Below, one piece after another: positions 43,783 through 52,450 of a stretch of DNA of 64,000 nt. The notes beneath the pieces are model-generated. The model ran no database searches. It was not told where the DNA came from and worked only from the letters and a program-made list of their open reading frames with translations. This DNA comes from Bacteroidota bacterium. GTDB taxonomy: Bacteria; Bacteroidota; Bacteroidia; Chitinophagales; Saprospiraceae. The stretch is taken from NCBI GenBank assembly GCA_024743405.1, contig JANSWP010000003.1, positions 62,001 through 126,000 of the forward strand. The letters run 5' to 3'. The number at the start of each line of letters is the position of its first letter. Within the stretch, counting starts at the first letter, position 1. The position numbers and the translations under genes were made by a program.

Positions 43783-46092
43783 ATGAATCGTGAAATTATA
43801 TTGATTTTCATTCTATCAATTTTGATTTTTTTCTCTTTTCAAAATCCTAAACTACCCCTTTATCTCGACAAAACTCAACCTGTCAAAAATCGAGTCAAAG
43901 ACCTGATGTCTCGAATGACCTTGGAAGAAAAAATCGGGCAGATGTGTCAATACGTAGGTTTGGAACACATGAAAAAAGCAGAAAAGGAACTGACAAAAGA
44001 AGAATTATTGGCAAATGATGCTCGTGGATTTTATCCAAACTTACATTCAACAGAAGTGGCAAAAATGACGGAAGAAGGCAAGATTGGGTCTTTTTTGCAT
44101 GTATTGACAGCGGAGGAGGCAAATTATTTACAGACCTTGGCACAAAAGAGCCGATTGAAAATCCCAGTGTTGATAGGTATTGATGCAATTCACGGAAATG
44201 CAATGGTGAATGGGACGACGGTTTATCCTTCCCCGATTAGTTTGGCAAGTAGTTTTGATACGGAATTGGTTGAGAAATTGAGTCGAGAAACGGCACTTGA
44301 AATGCGCGCAACAGGAAGTCACTGGGCATTCACACCAAATGTAGATGTGGCACGAGATGCTCGTTGGGGACGTGTAGGGGAGACTTTTGGTGAAGACCCG
44401 TTTTTGGTTTCTGAAATGGGTGTGGCAATGGTGAAGGGGTTACAACAAGGTGATTTTTCAGGTGATAGAAAAGTGGTGGCTTGCATTAAACATCTCGTCG
44501 GAGGCAGCCAGCCTGCCAATGGTTTGAATGCTTCTCCAACCGATATTTCAGAACGTACTTTGAGGGAAGTTTTTCTGCCGCCTTTCAAAGCGGCGATTGA
44601 GGCAGGTTGTTATTCGGTGATGCAGGCGCATAATGAAATCAACGGTGTCCCCTGTCATTCGAGCAAATGGCTAATGACCGATATTTTGCGAAATGAATGG
44701 GGCTTTGAAGGTTTTTATGTAAGTGATTGGATGGACATTGAGCGGATTCATTGGTTGCATAAAGTTGCTGAAAATCAAAAAGAGGCTTGTTTTCAATCGG
44801 TGGCTGCAGGAATGGATATGCATATGCACGGCCCGAATTTTTTAGAGCCTGTGTCAGAATTGGTTCGCGAAAAACGATTATCGGAAGAGCGTATTAATTA
44901 CGCTTGTGAGAAGATTTTGACTGCTAAATTCAAATTGGGCTTATTCGAAAATCCGGTTGTGGAGTTGGATAAAATAAAAGAGGTTGTTTTTCAAGAAGCT
45001 CATCAGAATACAGCCTTGGAGGCAGCTCGAAAATCCATCGTATTATTAAAAAATGACGGCATTTTACCTTTAGATAAATCCAAGTATAAAAAGATTCTTG
45101 TCACAGGGCCAAATGCGAATAATCAAACTTTACTGGGCGATTGGGCGATGCAACACACTGATGAACAAGTGATTACAGTGTATGAAGGTTTGAAGAAAAT
45201 AGCACCTGAAAACACAGAAATTACTTTCTTTGATGTGGGTGAAAACATCAAAAAATTGGAAGAATCGAAATTTGAAGAAGCTACAAAATTAGCTGCCGAA
45301 CATGATTTGACCATTCTTGTAGTTGGCGAAAATTCGATGCGGTATAAATGGAGAGACAAAACGGCGGGAGAAAATAAAGGACGCGCAAATATTGATTTAT
45401 CAGGTAAACAATTTGAATTGGTTTTGTCGTTGCATTTAATCGGAAAACCTGTCATTGTCGTTTTAGTAAGCGGGCGGCCATTATCCACTCCGTGGATTTC
45501 AGAGAATATTCCTGTCCTTTTGAATGCTTGGGAACCTGGCAGTTTTGGCGGTCAGGCAATCGCAGAAATTTTGTTTGGCAAGGTAAATCCAAGTGCCAAA
45601 TTACCCATCAGTATTCCGCGAAGTGTGGGTCAAATCCAGACTTTTTATAATCACAAACCTTCTCACTATTTTCATAAATATGTTTTTGAAAAATCAGGGG
45701 CATTGTATCCTTTTGGATATGGATTGAGTTATACCAAATTTCAATATTCAGATTTAAAAATCGCTGATTCGAAAATATTGAAAGATGGCAACACAACCGT
45801 AACTGTTACCGTAAAAAACATTGGACAGGTAGTAGGTGAGGAGATTGTTCAATTATATATTCGAGATGAATATAGCTCCGCTACGCGACCTGTAATGGAA
45901 TTGAAAGGGTTCAGTAGAATTGACTTGCAACCAAATGAAAGTCAGGAAATCACATTTGAAATTACGCCAAAAATGTTGTCCTTTTACAATGGCGAAATGG
46001 AATACGGAGTTGAGTCAGGCACATTTGATATTATGGTAGGGGGCAGTTCCCGGAAGAAGGATTTGAAGAGCGTGAATTTATTAGTGAGGTGA
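43783..46092 (+). CDS. GH3 beta-glucosidase/beta-xylosidase
   Basis: 769 residues with an N-terminal signal or membrane segment (LIFILSILIFFSFQ). The (beta/alpha)8 domain starts at MTLEEKIGQM and carries the substrate motifs DVARDARWGRVGETFGEDP and KHLVGG. The nucleophile is D315 in FYVSDWMDI. The alpha/beta sandwich follows from about 415 (SIVLLKNDGILPLDKSKYKKI, GENSMRYKWRDK, NAWEPGSFGGQAIAEILFG). A fibronectin-III-like domain closes the protein (GEEIVQLYIRD, LKGFSRIDL). Full three-domain length. It probably splits oligosaccharides to monosaccharides in the periplasm; xylose or glucose specificity is not readable. A half copy of the AGGTGACA palindrome (GAGGTGATATCTT) overlaps its stop codon. 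Confidence 0.95.
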   Translation: MNREIILIFILSILIFFSFQNPKLPLYLDKTQPVKNRVKDLMSRMTLEEKIGQMCQYVGLEHMKKAEKELTKEELLANDARGFYPNLHSTEVAKMTEEGKIGSFLHVLTAEEANYLQTLAQKSRLKIPVLIGIDAIHGNAMVNGTTVYPSPISLASSFDTELVEKLSRETALEMRATGSHWAFTPNVDVARDARWGRVGETFGEDPFLVSEMGVAMVKGLQQGDFSGDRKVVACIKHLVGGSQPANGLNASPTDISERTLREVFLPPFKAAIEAGCYSVMQAHNEINGVPCHSSKWLMTDILRNEWGFEGFYVSDWMDIERIHWLHKVAENQKEACFQSVAAGMDMHMHGPNFLEPVSELVREKRLSEERINYACEKILTAKFKLGLFENPVVELDKIKEVVFQEAHQNTALEAARKSIVLLKNDGILPLDKSKYKKILVTGPNANNQTLLGDWAMQHTDEQVITVYEGLKKIAPENTEITFFDVGENIKKLEESKFEEATKLAAEHDLTILVVGENSMRYKWRDKTAGENKGRANIDLSGKQFELVLSLHLIGKPVIVVLVSGRPLSTPWISENIPVLLNAWEPGSFGGQAIAEILFGKVNPSAKLPISIPRSVGQIQTFYNHKPSHYFHKYVFEKSGALYPFGYGLSYTKFQYSDLKIADSKILKDGNTTVTVTVKNIGQVVGEEIVQLYIRDEYSSATRPVMELKGFSRIDLQPNESQEITFEITPKMLSFYNGEMEYGVESGTFDIMVGGSSRKKDLKSVNLLVR

Positions 46093-46161
46093 TATCTTTA
46101 ATAAATTTGGCTTGTTAATTCCAAAAAAATAATACCTTTTCGGGTAATTATTATGTAGAAA

Positions 46162-46731
46162 ATGGCAAAAAGAAAAAAGAAGCAACAATCGAAAAATATG
46201 TTCCAATCTCTGAAAGACAGACTTCAGAAGCAATCACCTATCCTGTTGTTTTGTTTGGGCTTGGTAACTATCATGTTTATTTATTATTGGTTTTACAGTC
46301 AGGAGTTTTTCAATGAAAATATCAACCGCCCTATTCTGGAGTTTTACGCATGGACAGGCAGTGGAAGTTTGAATATATTTGGTTTAGGGACTTCTGTCAA
46401 TGAGACCTTCGTTTTAAATAATGAGTTTTCTTTGAATGTCGGAAAAGGGTGTGATGCACTTTCACCTATGGTTTTGATAATGGCGGCTATTCTAACTTTT
46501 CCGATTGCATTCAAACTGAAAATTCCTGCCCTGATAATTGCTCCGATTGCCATAATTTTTTTGAATATTATACGGATCATGAGTTTATTTTTGATTGGGG
46601 TGCATGCGCCTGATTTTTTTGAGATTGCACATGTGGAAATTTGGCAAAGCATTTTCATCATTTTTTGTCTGATGGGTTGGTTGTATTGGCTTGTTTGGGC
46701 GGTAAAAAAACAGAAACATGCAGTCGCTTAA
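46162..46731 (+). CDS. Exosortase/archaeosortase family cysteine transpeptidase
   Basis: 189 residues, a compact multi-pass protein with about five hydrophobic segments (30-47, 100-118, 121-147, 162-182 plus a shorter one). The three invariant family residues are present in the right order and context: C97 in GKGCDAL, R138 in FLNIIRIMSLFLIG, and H157 in EIAHVEIWQSIFI. Exosortases cut proteins carrying PEP-CTERM-like C-terminal signals and are thought to join them to a lipid or glycan carrier. It overlaps the next gene by 14 bases. The only sorting signal candidate in the window is the VPTMGEW protein at 11250. Which exosortase subtype it belongs to cannot be decided by eye. Confidence 0.85.
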   Translation: MAKRKKKQQSKNMFQSLKDRLQKQSPILLFCLGLVTIMFIYYWFYSQEFFNENINRPILEFYAWTGSGSLNIFGLGTSVNETFVLNNEFSLNVGKGCDALSPMVLIMAAILTFPIAFKLKIPALIIAPIAIIFLNIIRIMSLFLIGVHAPDFFEIAHVEIWQSIFIIFCLMGWLYWLVWAVKKQKHAVA

Positions 46732-47359
46732 ACCAATTTTATTATTTGCTGCGAAATTTTTCGGGAGTTATATTTTTTTAATCATTTTGGTGATTTCCAC
46801 TGGTTTTAATAAAAGCCATGCCGAATGGTTTGCCAATCGTTGTGACAGCATTTTTGAAAACTTCTTTGATGCTGCTCAGATACATTCCAATGTGATTTCC
46901 TCGCCAAATACAAAAAGCAGGAATGATGTTCAACTCCGAATTTTTAGTCAACAAATCATTAAAAAGGCACGCACCGAAGCGAAGGCTAAAGGGCAGAAAA
47001 ATGTCGATATTGATGGTGTCTTATGGTCTTTCAATTCTCAACGAACGGTACTGATGCCTTTACTTTTTTTATTGGCTTTAATCATCGCTTACCCTGTGAC
47101 GTGGAAACGAAAACTTGTGCCAACAGCTATTGCCTTAGGGTTATTTTTTCTGTTCTGGTTTTTGATGATGACGGGGGTTTTGATGCTGAAAATGCATCAG
47201 GACACTCAGTTTTTCTCCGACTATCAACTACCCAATTTCTTTGCAGGTTTTATTTATAATTTACTCTACTCCTTAGTGGAAACCAGCTTTTTGATTATGT
47301 TTTTAATTTGGGGAATTACTATGATTAGAGTGGAAGATTTCAAACAATTAATCAAGTAG
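46718..47359 (+). CDS. Four-helix membrane protein coupled to the exosortase
   Basis: 213 residues, start inside the exosortase gene (14-base overlap), so translation is coupled. Predicted helices: about 5-30 (LLFAAKFFGSYIFLIILVIS), 108-126 (MPLLFLLALIIAYPVT), 130-155 (LFFLFWFLMMTGVL) and 175-205 (SLVETSFLIMFLIWG). Between helices 1 and 2 lies a soluble stretch of about 75 residues with a basic motif (KKARTEAKAKGQKN), probably periplasmic. I recognise no domain. Many Bacteroidota exosortases have a small membrane protein encoded alongside, so it is probably an accessory factor that holds substrate or the attachment partner; this is inference from position. Confidence 0.65.
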   Translation: MQSLKPILLFAAKFFGSYIFLIILVISTGFNKSHAEWFANRCDSIFENFFDAAQIHSNVISSPNTKSRNDVQLRIFSQQIIKKARTEAKAKGQKNVDIDGVLWSFNSQRTVLMPLLFLLALIIAYPVTWKRKLVPTAIALGLFFLFWFLMMTGVLMLKMHQDTQFFSDYQLPNFFAGFIYNLLYSLVETSFLIMFLIWGITMIRVEDFKQLIK

Positions 47360-47425
47360 AACTCATTGACCGTTTTTTGAAATACCTTGACTAATCTTAA
47401 AACATCCAAACTTATAAGAAGTCTT

Positions 47426-47433
47426 TACTTTTG
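47426..47433 (+). promoter_or_regulatory. Bacteroidota -7 box before the sulfatase pseudogene
   Basis: TACTTTTG matches TAnnTTTG exactly, 37 bases upstream of the first usable codon. No TTG at the usual 17-23 base distance was found, so only half of the promoter is supported. Confidence 0.4.
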
Positions 47434-47469
47434 TTATCCTTTCTAAAGACAAACAAATTTTAATTCGAT

Positions 47470-48728
47470 GTGAATATCACTGCTGTTTTGGGTTTGGGTT
47501 TGCTTATCAGTATTTATGCTGCGAAAAACAGTTCGCAAAAAAGAGATAAGAAGCAACCCAATTTCTTATTTATTCTCACTGATGACCAACCCCATGATAT
47601 GCTGGGTTTCAATGGAAGGTATCCGTTTTTGGAAACGCCCAATATGGACAGATTAGCAAAAGAAGGGGCGAATCTTGAAAACTACTTTGTCACCCAATCT
47701 ATTTGTTCGCCATCAAGAGCGAGTTTTCTTATAGGTACCTATCCTCATATTCACTGCGTGAATCAAAATCATCAATATGTTGACCCAAACTGGACCGATT
47801 TTCAACCTTATTCAAGTCATTTACAAAAGGCGGGATATGAAACAGCGCATATCGGAAAAATTCATTTGGCGCATTTGAAAGGAGAGGCGCATATTCGACC
47901 CGGGTTTGATTATTGGTTTAGTTTTCAGGGACAAGGGAAATTCTTCAATCCACCTGTCAAGGAAATTGGAAAAGAATATGTATAGCATGTTTATATGACA
48001 GATATTTTAACAGAAAAAACGGTGGCTTGGCTGAAAGAAAAACGCGATTCAGATAAACCATTTAGTTTGAATCTTTGGCATAAGGCAATCCACGAACTGC
48101 ATTTGCCCGCTCAACGGCATGTTGATTTATATAAAAATGAAAAATTACCCAAACCGCCTCATGATACACATTTGGAAACCTTTAAGGGAAAACCTCAATG
48201 GCAGCGCCGAAAAACTTATGGATTTAGACACAAAAAAGGAGAAAAAATCCCTACCGAATTACCTACCCAAAAGTGGCCAATAAGACAATGGAAATACATG
48301 AATATGTTGCGTTGTTTGCAAGCCGTGGACGAATCTTAAGGTACTGTTTTGGCGACTTTAGAAGAAATGGGTGAATTGGAAAACACGGTCATCATTTACA
48401 GCAGCGACAATGGATATTTCATGGGTGACCATACTTTTTTGGATAAACGACTGGCGTATGAATGTTCCATGCGTGTGCCGATGTTAATACGGTTTCCCGA
48501 AATGATTCAGAAAAATGTAAATGGAGTAGTATGGGAGTTGCGGATGTCAATCTTTGGCATAATCCTTATTCAGCATACCCAATTGAAAGAAATCTATTCA
48601 AAGTAAATCAGGTAATTCCAAAAGAAACTGAAATCTATAAAGCTGATTCAATAGATTTTATTGAAGGGAAAAAGTCTTTTGAAATTTTACAAATCAAAGA
48701 ATATTATCTATATAATAGTAAGATTTAG
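47470..48728 (+). pseudogene. Decayed S1 sulfatase with two in-frame stops
   Basis: Three consecutive fragments in one frame read as a single sulfatase. Fragment 1 (47470-47985) has SDD-type core text (FLFILTDDQPHDM), CSPSR at about residue 79 and GKIHLAHLKG. TAG at 47983 ends it. Fragment 2 continues after three bases' context with MTDILTEKTVAWLKEK to TAA at 48337. Fragment 3 continues GTVLATLEEMGELENTVIIY and SSDNGYFMGDH to 48606. Alignment to the sulfatase at 40181 shows no missing residues at either stop (ES-stop-G against ESIG), so each is explained by one base change. No ATG start is present, only GTG; TG of LTG is LIG. After RFPEMI the frame is lost, and an unrelated tail (ADVNLWHNPYSAYPIE, another frame, to 48728) follows. 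The usual sulfatase C-terminus is missing. Confidence 0.88.
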
Positions 48729-48874
48729 GATTACTTTCCTTTGAGCTAATTAATTGAGAAAAAAATTTAGCAAGCAACCATCTTACCCAACAGGCTACCC
48801 AACAAAAAACGTATTTAAAGGACTAAAAAAGGGTTAAATAATTGATAAACAACAATTTAACCCTTGCTTATATG

Positions 48875-48960
48875 TACCCACGACTGGAGTCGAACCAGCA
48901 CGTCCAATGAAGGACACTAGGCCCTCAACCTAGCACGTCTACCAATTCCGTCACGTGGGT
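48875..48960 (-). tRNA. tRNA-Leu (anticodon GAG)
   Basis: On the minus strand: acceptor ACCCACG pairs with CGTGGGT plus discriminator A; D-arm GGAATTGGTAGAC; anticodon stem CTAGG/CCTAG with loop TTGAGGG, giving GAG at 34-36, which reads CUC/CUU; a long variable arm typical of leucine tRNA; T-arm GGTTCGACTCC. Length 86. CCA is not encoded. A consensus promoter lies about 70 bases upstream. Confidence 0.95.
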
Positions 48961-49032
48961 AATTTTAGTAGAATATAGTTTGGCTTTTTTTGCCAAAAAA
49001 AGGAAGAAAAAGACCTTTCATCAAAGGCGGCG

Positions 49033-49064
49033 CAAAGATAACAGAAATTAAACTGTTTGTGCAA
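49033..49064 (-). promoter_or_regulatory. Consensus Bacteroidota promoter for tRNA-Leu
   Basis: On the minus strand TTG (49064-49062), 21 bases, then TATCTTTG (49040-49033): an exact match to TTG-N17-23-TAnnTTTG. Transcription should start near 49027 and run into the tRNA gene whose 5' end is 48960. It also shows that the frame upstream of 49116 is not coding. Confidence 0.75.
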
Positions 49065-49115
49065 GTATTTCGGCATTGGAAAAATTTACTTTCTTTGGGG
49101 GAAAATGCGATAAAT

Positions 49116-50249
49116 ATGAATAATAAAAAAGTAATTGTTTTAGGTGCTGGCTTAGTGGGAGGTGCTATGGCCATCGATCTAAATAAAGATTTTGACGTCA
49201 CTTCCGCAGATATGAGTGAAGAGGCTTTGGCTAAACTGAGCTCGAAGTATGGCATAAAAACCATTCAATCGGATTTATCTGATTCGAAAAAATTAACTTC
49301 ATTGATTCAGGATTTTGATTTAGTCATTGGTGCTTTACCTGGCTTTATGGGATTTGAAGTTTTGAAAACAATCATCGAAGCTGGCAAAAATTGTGTTGAT
49401 ATTTCCTTCTTTCCGGAAGACCCATTTTTATTAGATGATTTAGCAAAAAAGCACAATGTCACGGTGGTTATGGATTGTGGGGTGGCTCCAGGTATGGGAA
49501 ATATTATTTTGGGGCACCATAATGAGAATATGAAAGTGGATGCTTTCCGATGTATGGTAGGTGGATTGCCCCAAGTTAGAGAGTGGCCTTATGAGTATAA
49601 AGCTGTTTTTTCTCCGATTGATGTAATTGAAGAGTATACTCGTCCTGCACGATATGTCGAGGGTGGAAAAATGGTGACTAGAGAAGCGCTTTCAGATGCA
49701 GAATTAGTCCATTTTGATAAAGTAGGAACCTTAGAGGCATGGAACTCCGATGGACTCCGCTCTTTGATTGATACAATGGAAATTCCAAATATGATTGAAA
49801 AAACTTTGCGGTTTCCCGGTTGTATCGAATATTTGAAAGTGCTTAGGGAAAGTGGTTTTTTCTCCTATGATCCTATCGAAGTAAATGGGGTAAAAGTCAG
49901 ACCTATTGATGTGACTTCAAAATTGCTCTTTCCAAAATGGAAATTAAAGCCGGGAGAAGGTGATTTTACGATTATGCGAATCACTGTTTCGGGAGAGGAA
50001 AATGGGGCGTCTAAAACATATGAATATAACCTGTATGATGAATTTGACAGAGAGACGGATACCATTTCAATGGCTCGAACTACGGGATATACCTGTACGG
50101 CAGTTGCAAATTTAGTCTTATCAGAGAAATTTAACCGAATCGGAATCAGCCCACCAGAATTTGTGGGTGTCGAGGAAAGTAATTTCCAATTTGTTTTAGA
50201 TTATTTAAAAAATAGAGGAGTAGAGTATAAAATAAAGGAGCGTGTATAA
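49116..50249 (+). CDS. Saccharopine dehydrogenase family NAD(P)-dependent oxidoreductase
   Basis: 377 residues from ATG 49116; the longer frame from 48990 runs through the tRNA promoter and is rejected. The Rossmann start KKVIVLGAGLVGGAMAIDL has the GxGxxGG dinucleotide loop. It continues with TSADMSEEALAKL, SDLSDSKKLTSLI, the family segment DLVIGALPGFMGFEVLKTII, and MDCGVAPGMGNIILGHH. The C-terminal domain contains GCIEYLKVLRESGFF and ARTTGYTCTAVANLVL. Related enzymes are saccharopine dehydrogenase (glutamate-forming, lysine metabolism) and other L-amino-acid dehydrogenases. The neighbouring genes give no pathway clue, so the substrate is left open. Confidence 0.88.
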   Translation: MNNKKVIVLGAGLVGGAMAIDLNKDFDVTSADMSEEALAKLSSKYGIKTIQSDLSDSKKLTSLIQDFDLVIGALPGFMGFEVLKTIIEAGKNCVDISFFPEDPFLLDDLAKKHNVTVVMDCGVAPGMGNIILGHHNENMKVDAFRCMVGGLPQVREWPYEYKAVFSPIDVIEEYTRPARYVEGGKMVTREALSDAELVHFDKVGTLEAWNSDGLRSLIDTMEIPNMIEKTLRFPGCIEYLKVLRESGFFSYDPIEVNGVKVRPIDVTSKLLFPKWKLKPGEGDFTIMRITVSGEENGASKTYEYNLYDEFDRETDTISMARTTGYTCTAVANLVLSEKFNRIGISPPEFVGVEESNFQFVLDYLKNRGVEYKIKERV

Positions 50250-50278
50250 AATTGGGTTGTATGTTTCTCTTTATTAGG

Positions 50279-50333
50279 CGTCAATATTCAGGGGTCAGTT
50301 TTTTTGAAATAACCTGACTCCTGAAGTTTGACG
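50279..50333. terminator. Bidirectional terminator between convergent genes
   Basis: CGTCAATATTCAGGGGTCAG (50279-50298) pairs with CTGACTCCTGAAGTTTGACG (50314-50333) with three mismatches; the loop contains TTTTTTT. It sits between the dehydrogenase stop and the rpoN stop. Confidence 0.8.
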
Positions 50334-50340
50334 ATCCTTA

Positions 50341-51861
50341 TTATAATTCTTTTCGTAGGCGTGCTACAGGAATATTTAATTGCTCCCGATATTTCGCTAC
50401 TGTTCTTCTAGCAATATTATAGCCAGCATCACGGAGCAAATTTTTCAATTTTTCATCAGAAAGTGGCTTTCGTTTGCTCTCCGCATCAATAATATCAGTC
50501 AAAATTTTCTTGACTTCTAAGGTTGAAACTTCTTCGCCACTTTTTGTTTGAAGGCTTTCTGAAAAGAAGTCTTTCAAACGCATTGTACCAAATTCGGTTT
50601 GCACAAATTTACTGTTAGCAACTCTAGAAACTGTCGAAATATCTAAACCAGTAATATCTGCAATATCTTTCAAAATCATTGGACGCAAAGTTTTTTGGTC
50701 CCCAGACAAGAAGTAATCGTACTGATATTGCATAATAGAATACATCGTCCGATACATAGTATCCTGTCGTTGGCGAATTGCATCAATAAACCACTTGGCA
50801 CTATCTATCTTTTGCTTGATAAACATCACCGCTTCTTTTTCCTTTTTTTGTGCTCGTCGCCCTTTCGTATTGTCTTTATAAGCTACCAACATGTCTTTGT
50901 AGTGTTCATTAATACGTAAGTCAGGCGCATTTCGTGAGTTCAAAGATAATTCTAACTCTCCATCCCGATTGATAATGATAAAATCAGGGACGATATAGTG
51001 AACGGTACGATTGCTTGAACCACTGTGTCCGCTGGCAGGTTTAGGGTTTAATTTTAAGATTTCTTCAACAGCATCTTTTAATTGTTCTTCCGTGATGTTG
51101 AGTTGACGTTGTAATTTTTGATAATGTTTTTTGGTGAATTCATCAAAATAATCATTCACAATTCTTGTTGCCATCTTTATGGCGACTATATCATCATCAT
51201 TGATATGATCTGATAGAATTCTAGTATCGAGTTGAAGTTTCAGGCATTCTTGAAGGTTACGTGCCCCGATACCTGGTGGATCGAATTTTTGGATAATTTT
51301 GAGCCAAGAAATAATTTCTTCCTCTCTAGCAATCACATTTTGTGAAAACATCAAATCATCAATAATCGCGATAGGCTCTCTCCTTAAATACCCATCATCA
51401 TCAATGCTGCCAACTATCTGTTTGGCGATGATTTCATCTCTATCTTCTTTAAATTCTAACATGCCTAACTGTTGCTCTAAATACTCATGAAAAGTATTTT
51501 CGACAGCGATAGGAATAGTCTTTTCGTCTTCGTCGGCAGAATAATTATTAGCTTTTAATTTATAGCTAGATGGGTCATCTTCAATATAATCAGTTAGATA
51601 GTCATCCAATTCAAATTCTTCATCTCTTGAAGGCTCATCTACTTCTGGTTCTTCTGATTCACCTGTATTTTCATCGGAATCAGATCTCGTGGCATCAGGC
51701 TCATCTCGTTCTTCACCTTCTTCAAGAGCGGGATTGGCTTCCATCTCTTCTTGGATTCGTTGTTCGAGTGTAGCTGTCGGAATCTGCAACAATTTCATTA
51801 ATTGAATTTGTTGCGGAGACAGCTTTTGAATCATTTTCTGACTTAAGTTCTGCTTCAGCAT
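50341..51861 (-). CDS. rpoN: RNA polymerase sigma-54 factor RpoN
   Basis: 506 residues. N-terminal activator-interaction region rich in Gln/Leu (LSPQQIQLMKLLQIPTATLEQRIQEEMEANPALEEG), then an acidic linker (about 50-115). The core-binding domain includes ARNLQECLKLQLDTRIL and ILKLNPKPASG, then the helix-turn-helix region (MILKDIADITGLDISTVSRVANSKFVQTEFG). The RpoN box lies at about 484-493 (ARRTVAKYRE). Full length for the family. It directs polymerase to -24/-12 promoters with AAA+ activators; no such activator gene is in the window. Transcribed alone; 589 bases without genes precede it. Confidence 0.97.
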   Translation of the reverse strand: MLKQNLSQKMIQKLSPQQIQLMKLLQIPTATLEQRIQEEMEANPALEEGEERDEPDATRSDSDENTGESEEPEVDEPSRDEEFELDDYLTDYIEDDPSSYKLKANNYSADEDEKTIPIAVENTFHEYLEQQLGMLEFKEDRDEIIAKQIVGSIDDDGYLRREPIAIIDDLMFSQNVIAREEEIISWLKIIQKFDPPGIGARNLQECLKLQLDTRILSDHINDDDIVAIKMATRIVNDYFDEFTKKHYQKLQRQLNITEEQLKDAVEEILKLNPKPASGHSGSSNRTVHYIVPDFIIINRDGELELSLNSRNAPDLRINEHYKDMLVAYKDNTKGRRAQKKEKEAVMFIKQKIDSAKWFIDAIRQRQDTMYRTMYSIMQYQYDYFLSGDQKTLRPMILKDIADITGLDISTVSRVANSKFVQTEFGTMRLKDFFSESLQTKSGEEVSTLEVKKILTDIIDAESKRKPLSDEKLKNLLRDAGYNIARRTVAKYREQLNIPVARLRKEL

Positions 51862-52450
51862 CGGTACGTTGTTTAATTCTTCAGTTTGTGCGTTTGTTCA
51901 ATGTGTCAGTAATAGTGTTGCTTTCTCAAAATTAAGCTATTCGTACCAATTTTGCCTGTTTTTTTCTCCTTTCAATCGGTAAGAACTGGTCATTTTCAAT
52001 TTATAAAAAATTAAATACGAGCTCGCAAAGTAGTAAATTTTCTTTTATTAATGCAAGTTAGTTTGAGCTAGCCAAAAAATATGCCAATAAATTATAATGT
52101 ATATTAAGTTGTCTGATTGGTTTTTGCGAACAAATATTCTAATGATTAATAATACTTTGGTAGTCAATGGGCTAGCATCAAATTAAAATTATTTTTTATA
52201 TATAAAATGACAAAATGTATTTAAAATCAATCATGCCAATTTTTTCATAACAATAAAAAAACTTTTCTGATTTTCCCTGAAATGAGTTCTTTTTCAGAAA
52301 AATGACTGTTGTTTTTAAAATTAGTCTTTTTCTAAATTATAGAAACATCCTATTTATCTACCCTTAATTGCTAGTTAATCTTCCTTCTAGCTTCTATATT
52401 CTCAACTGCATTATTAATTTTGCATTGTTTTTCAAATAAAAAGAATAAAA
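51862..52450. promoter_or_regulatory. 589-base AT-rich divergent region
   Basis: Gene-free region between rpoN (minus) and the haloperoxidase-family gene (plus). It is markedly richer in A and T than neighbouring genes and has no open frame, RNA gene or strong inverted repeat that I can see. It should contain both promoters; only the -7 box at 52415 is recognisable. Confidence 0.4.
52415..52422 (+). promoter_or_regulatory. Bacteroidota -7 box before the haloperoxidase-family gene
   Basis: TAATTTTG followed by C matches TAnnTTTG exactly, 29 bases before the start codon, a usual leader distance. A TTG at the expected -33 position was not found. Confidence 0.45.

Noticed and set aside
47983-48339. 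Stop-codon read-through or a recoded stop in the sulfatase at 47470
   Set aside because: Two different stops (TAG and TAA), lack of an ATG start, the LTG to LIG change and the lost C-terminus together fit decay better than recoding.
48990-49115. N-terminal extension of the saccharopine dehydrogenase family frame
   Set aside because: It runs through the minus-strand tRNA promoter and adds residues before a perfect Rossmann start at ATG 49116.
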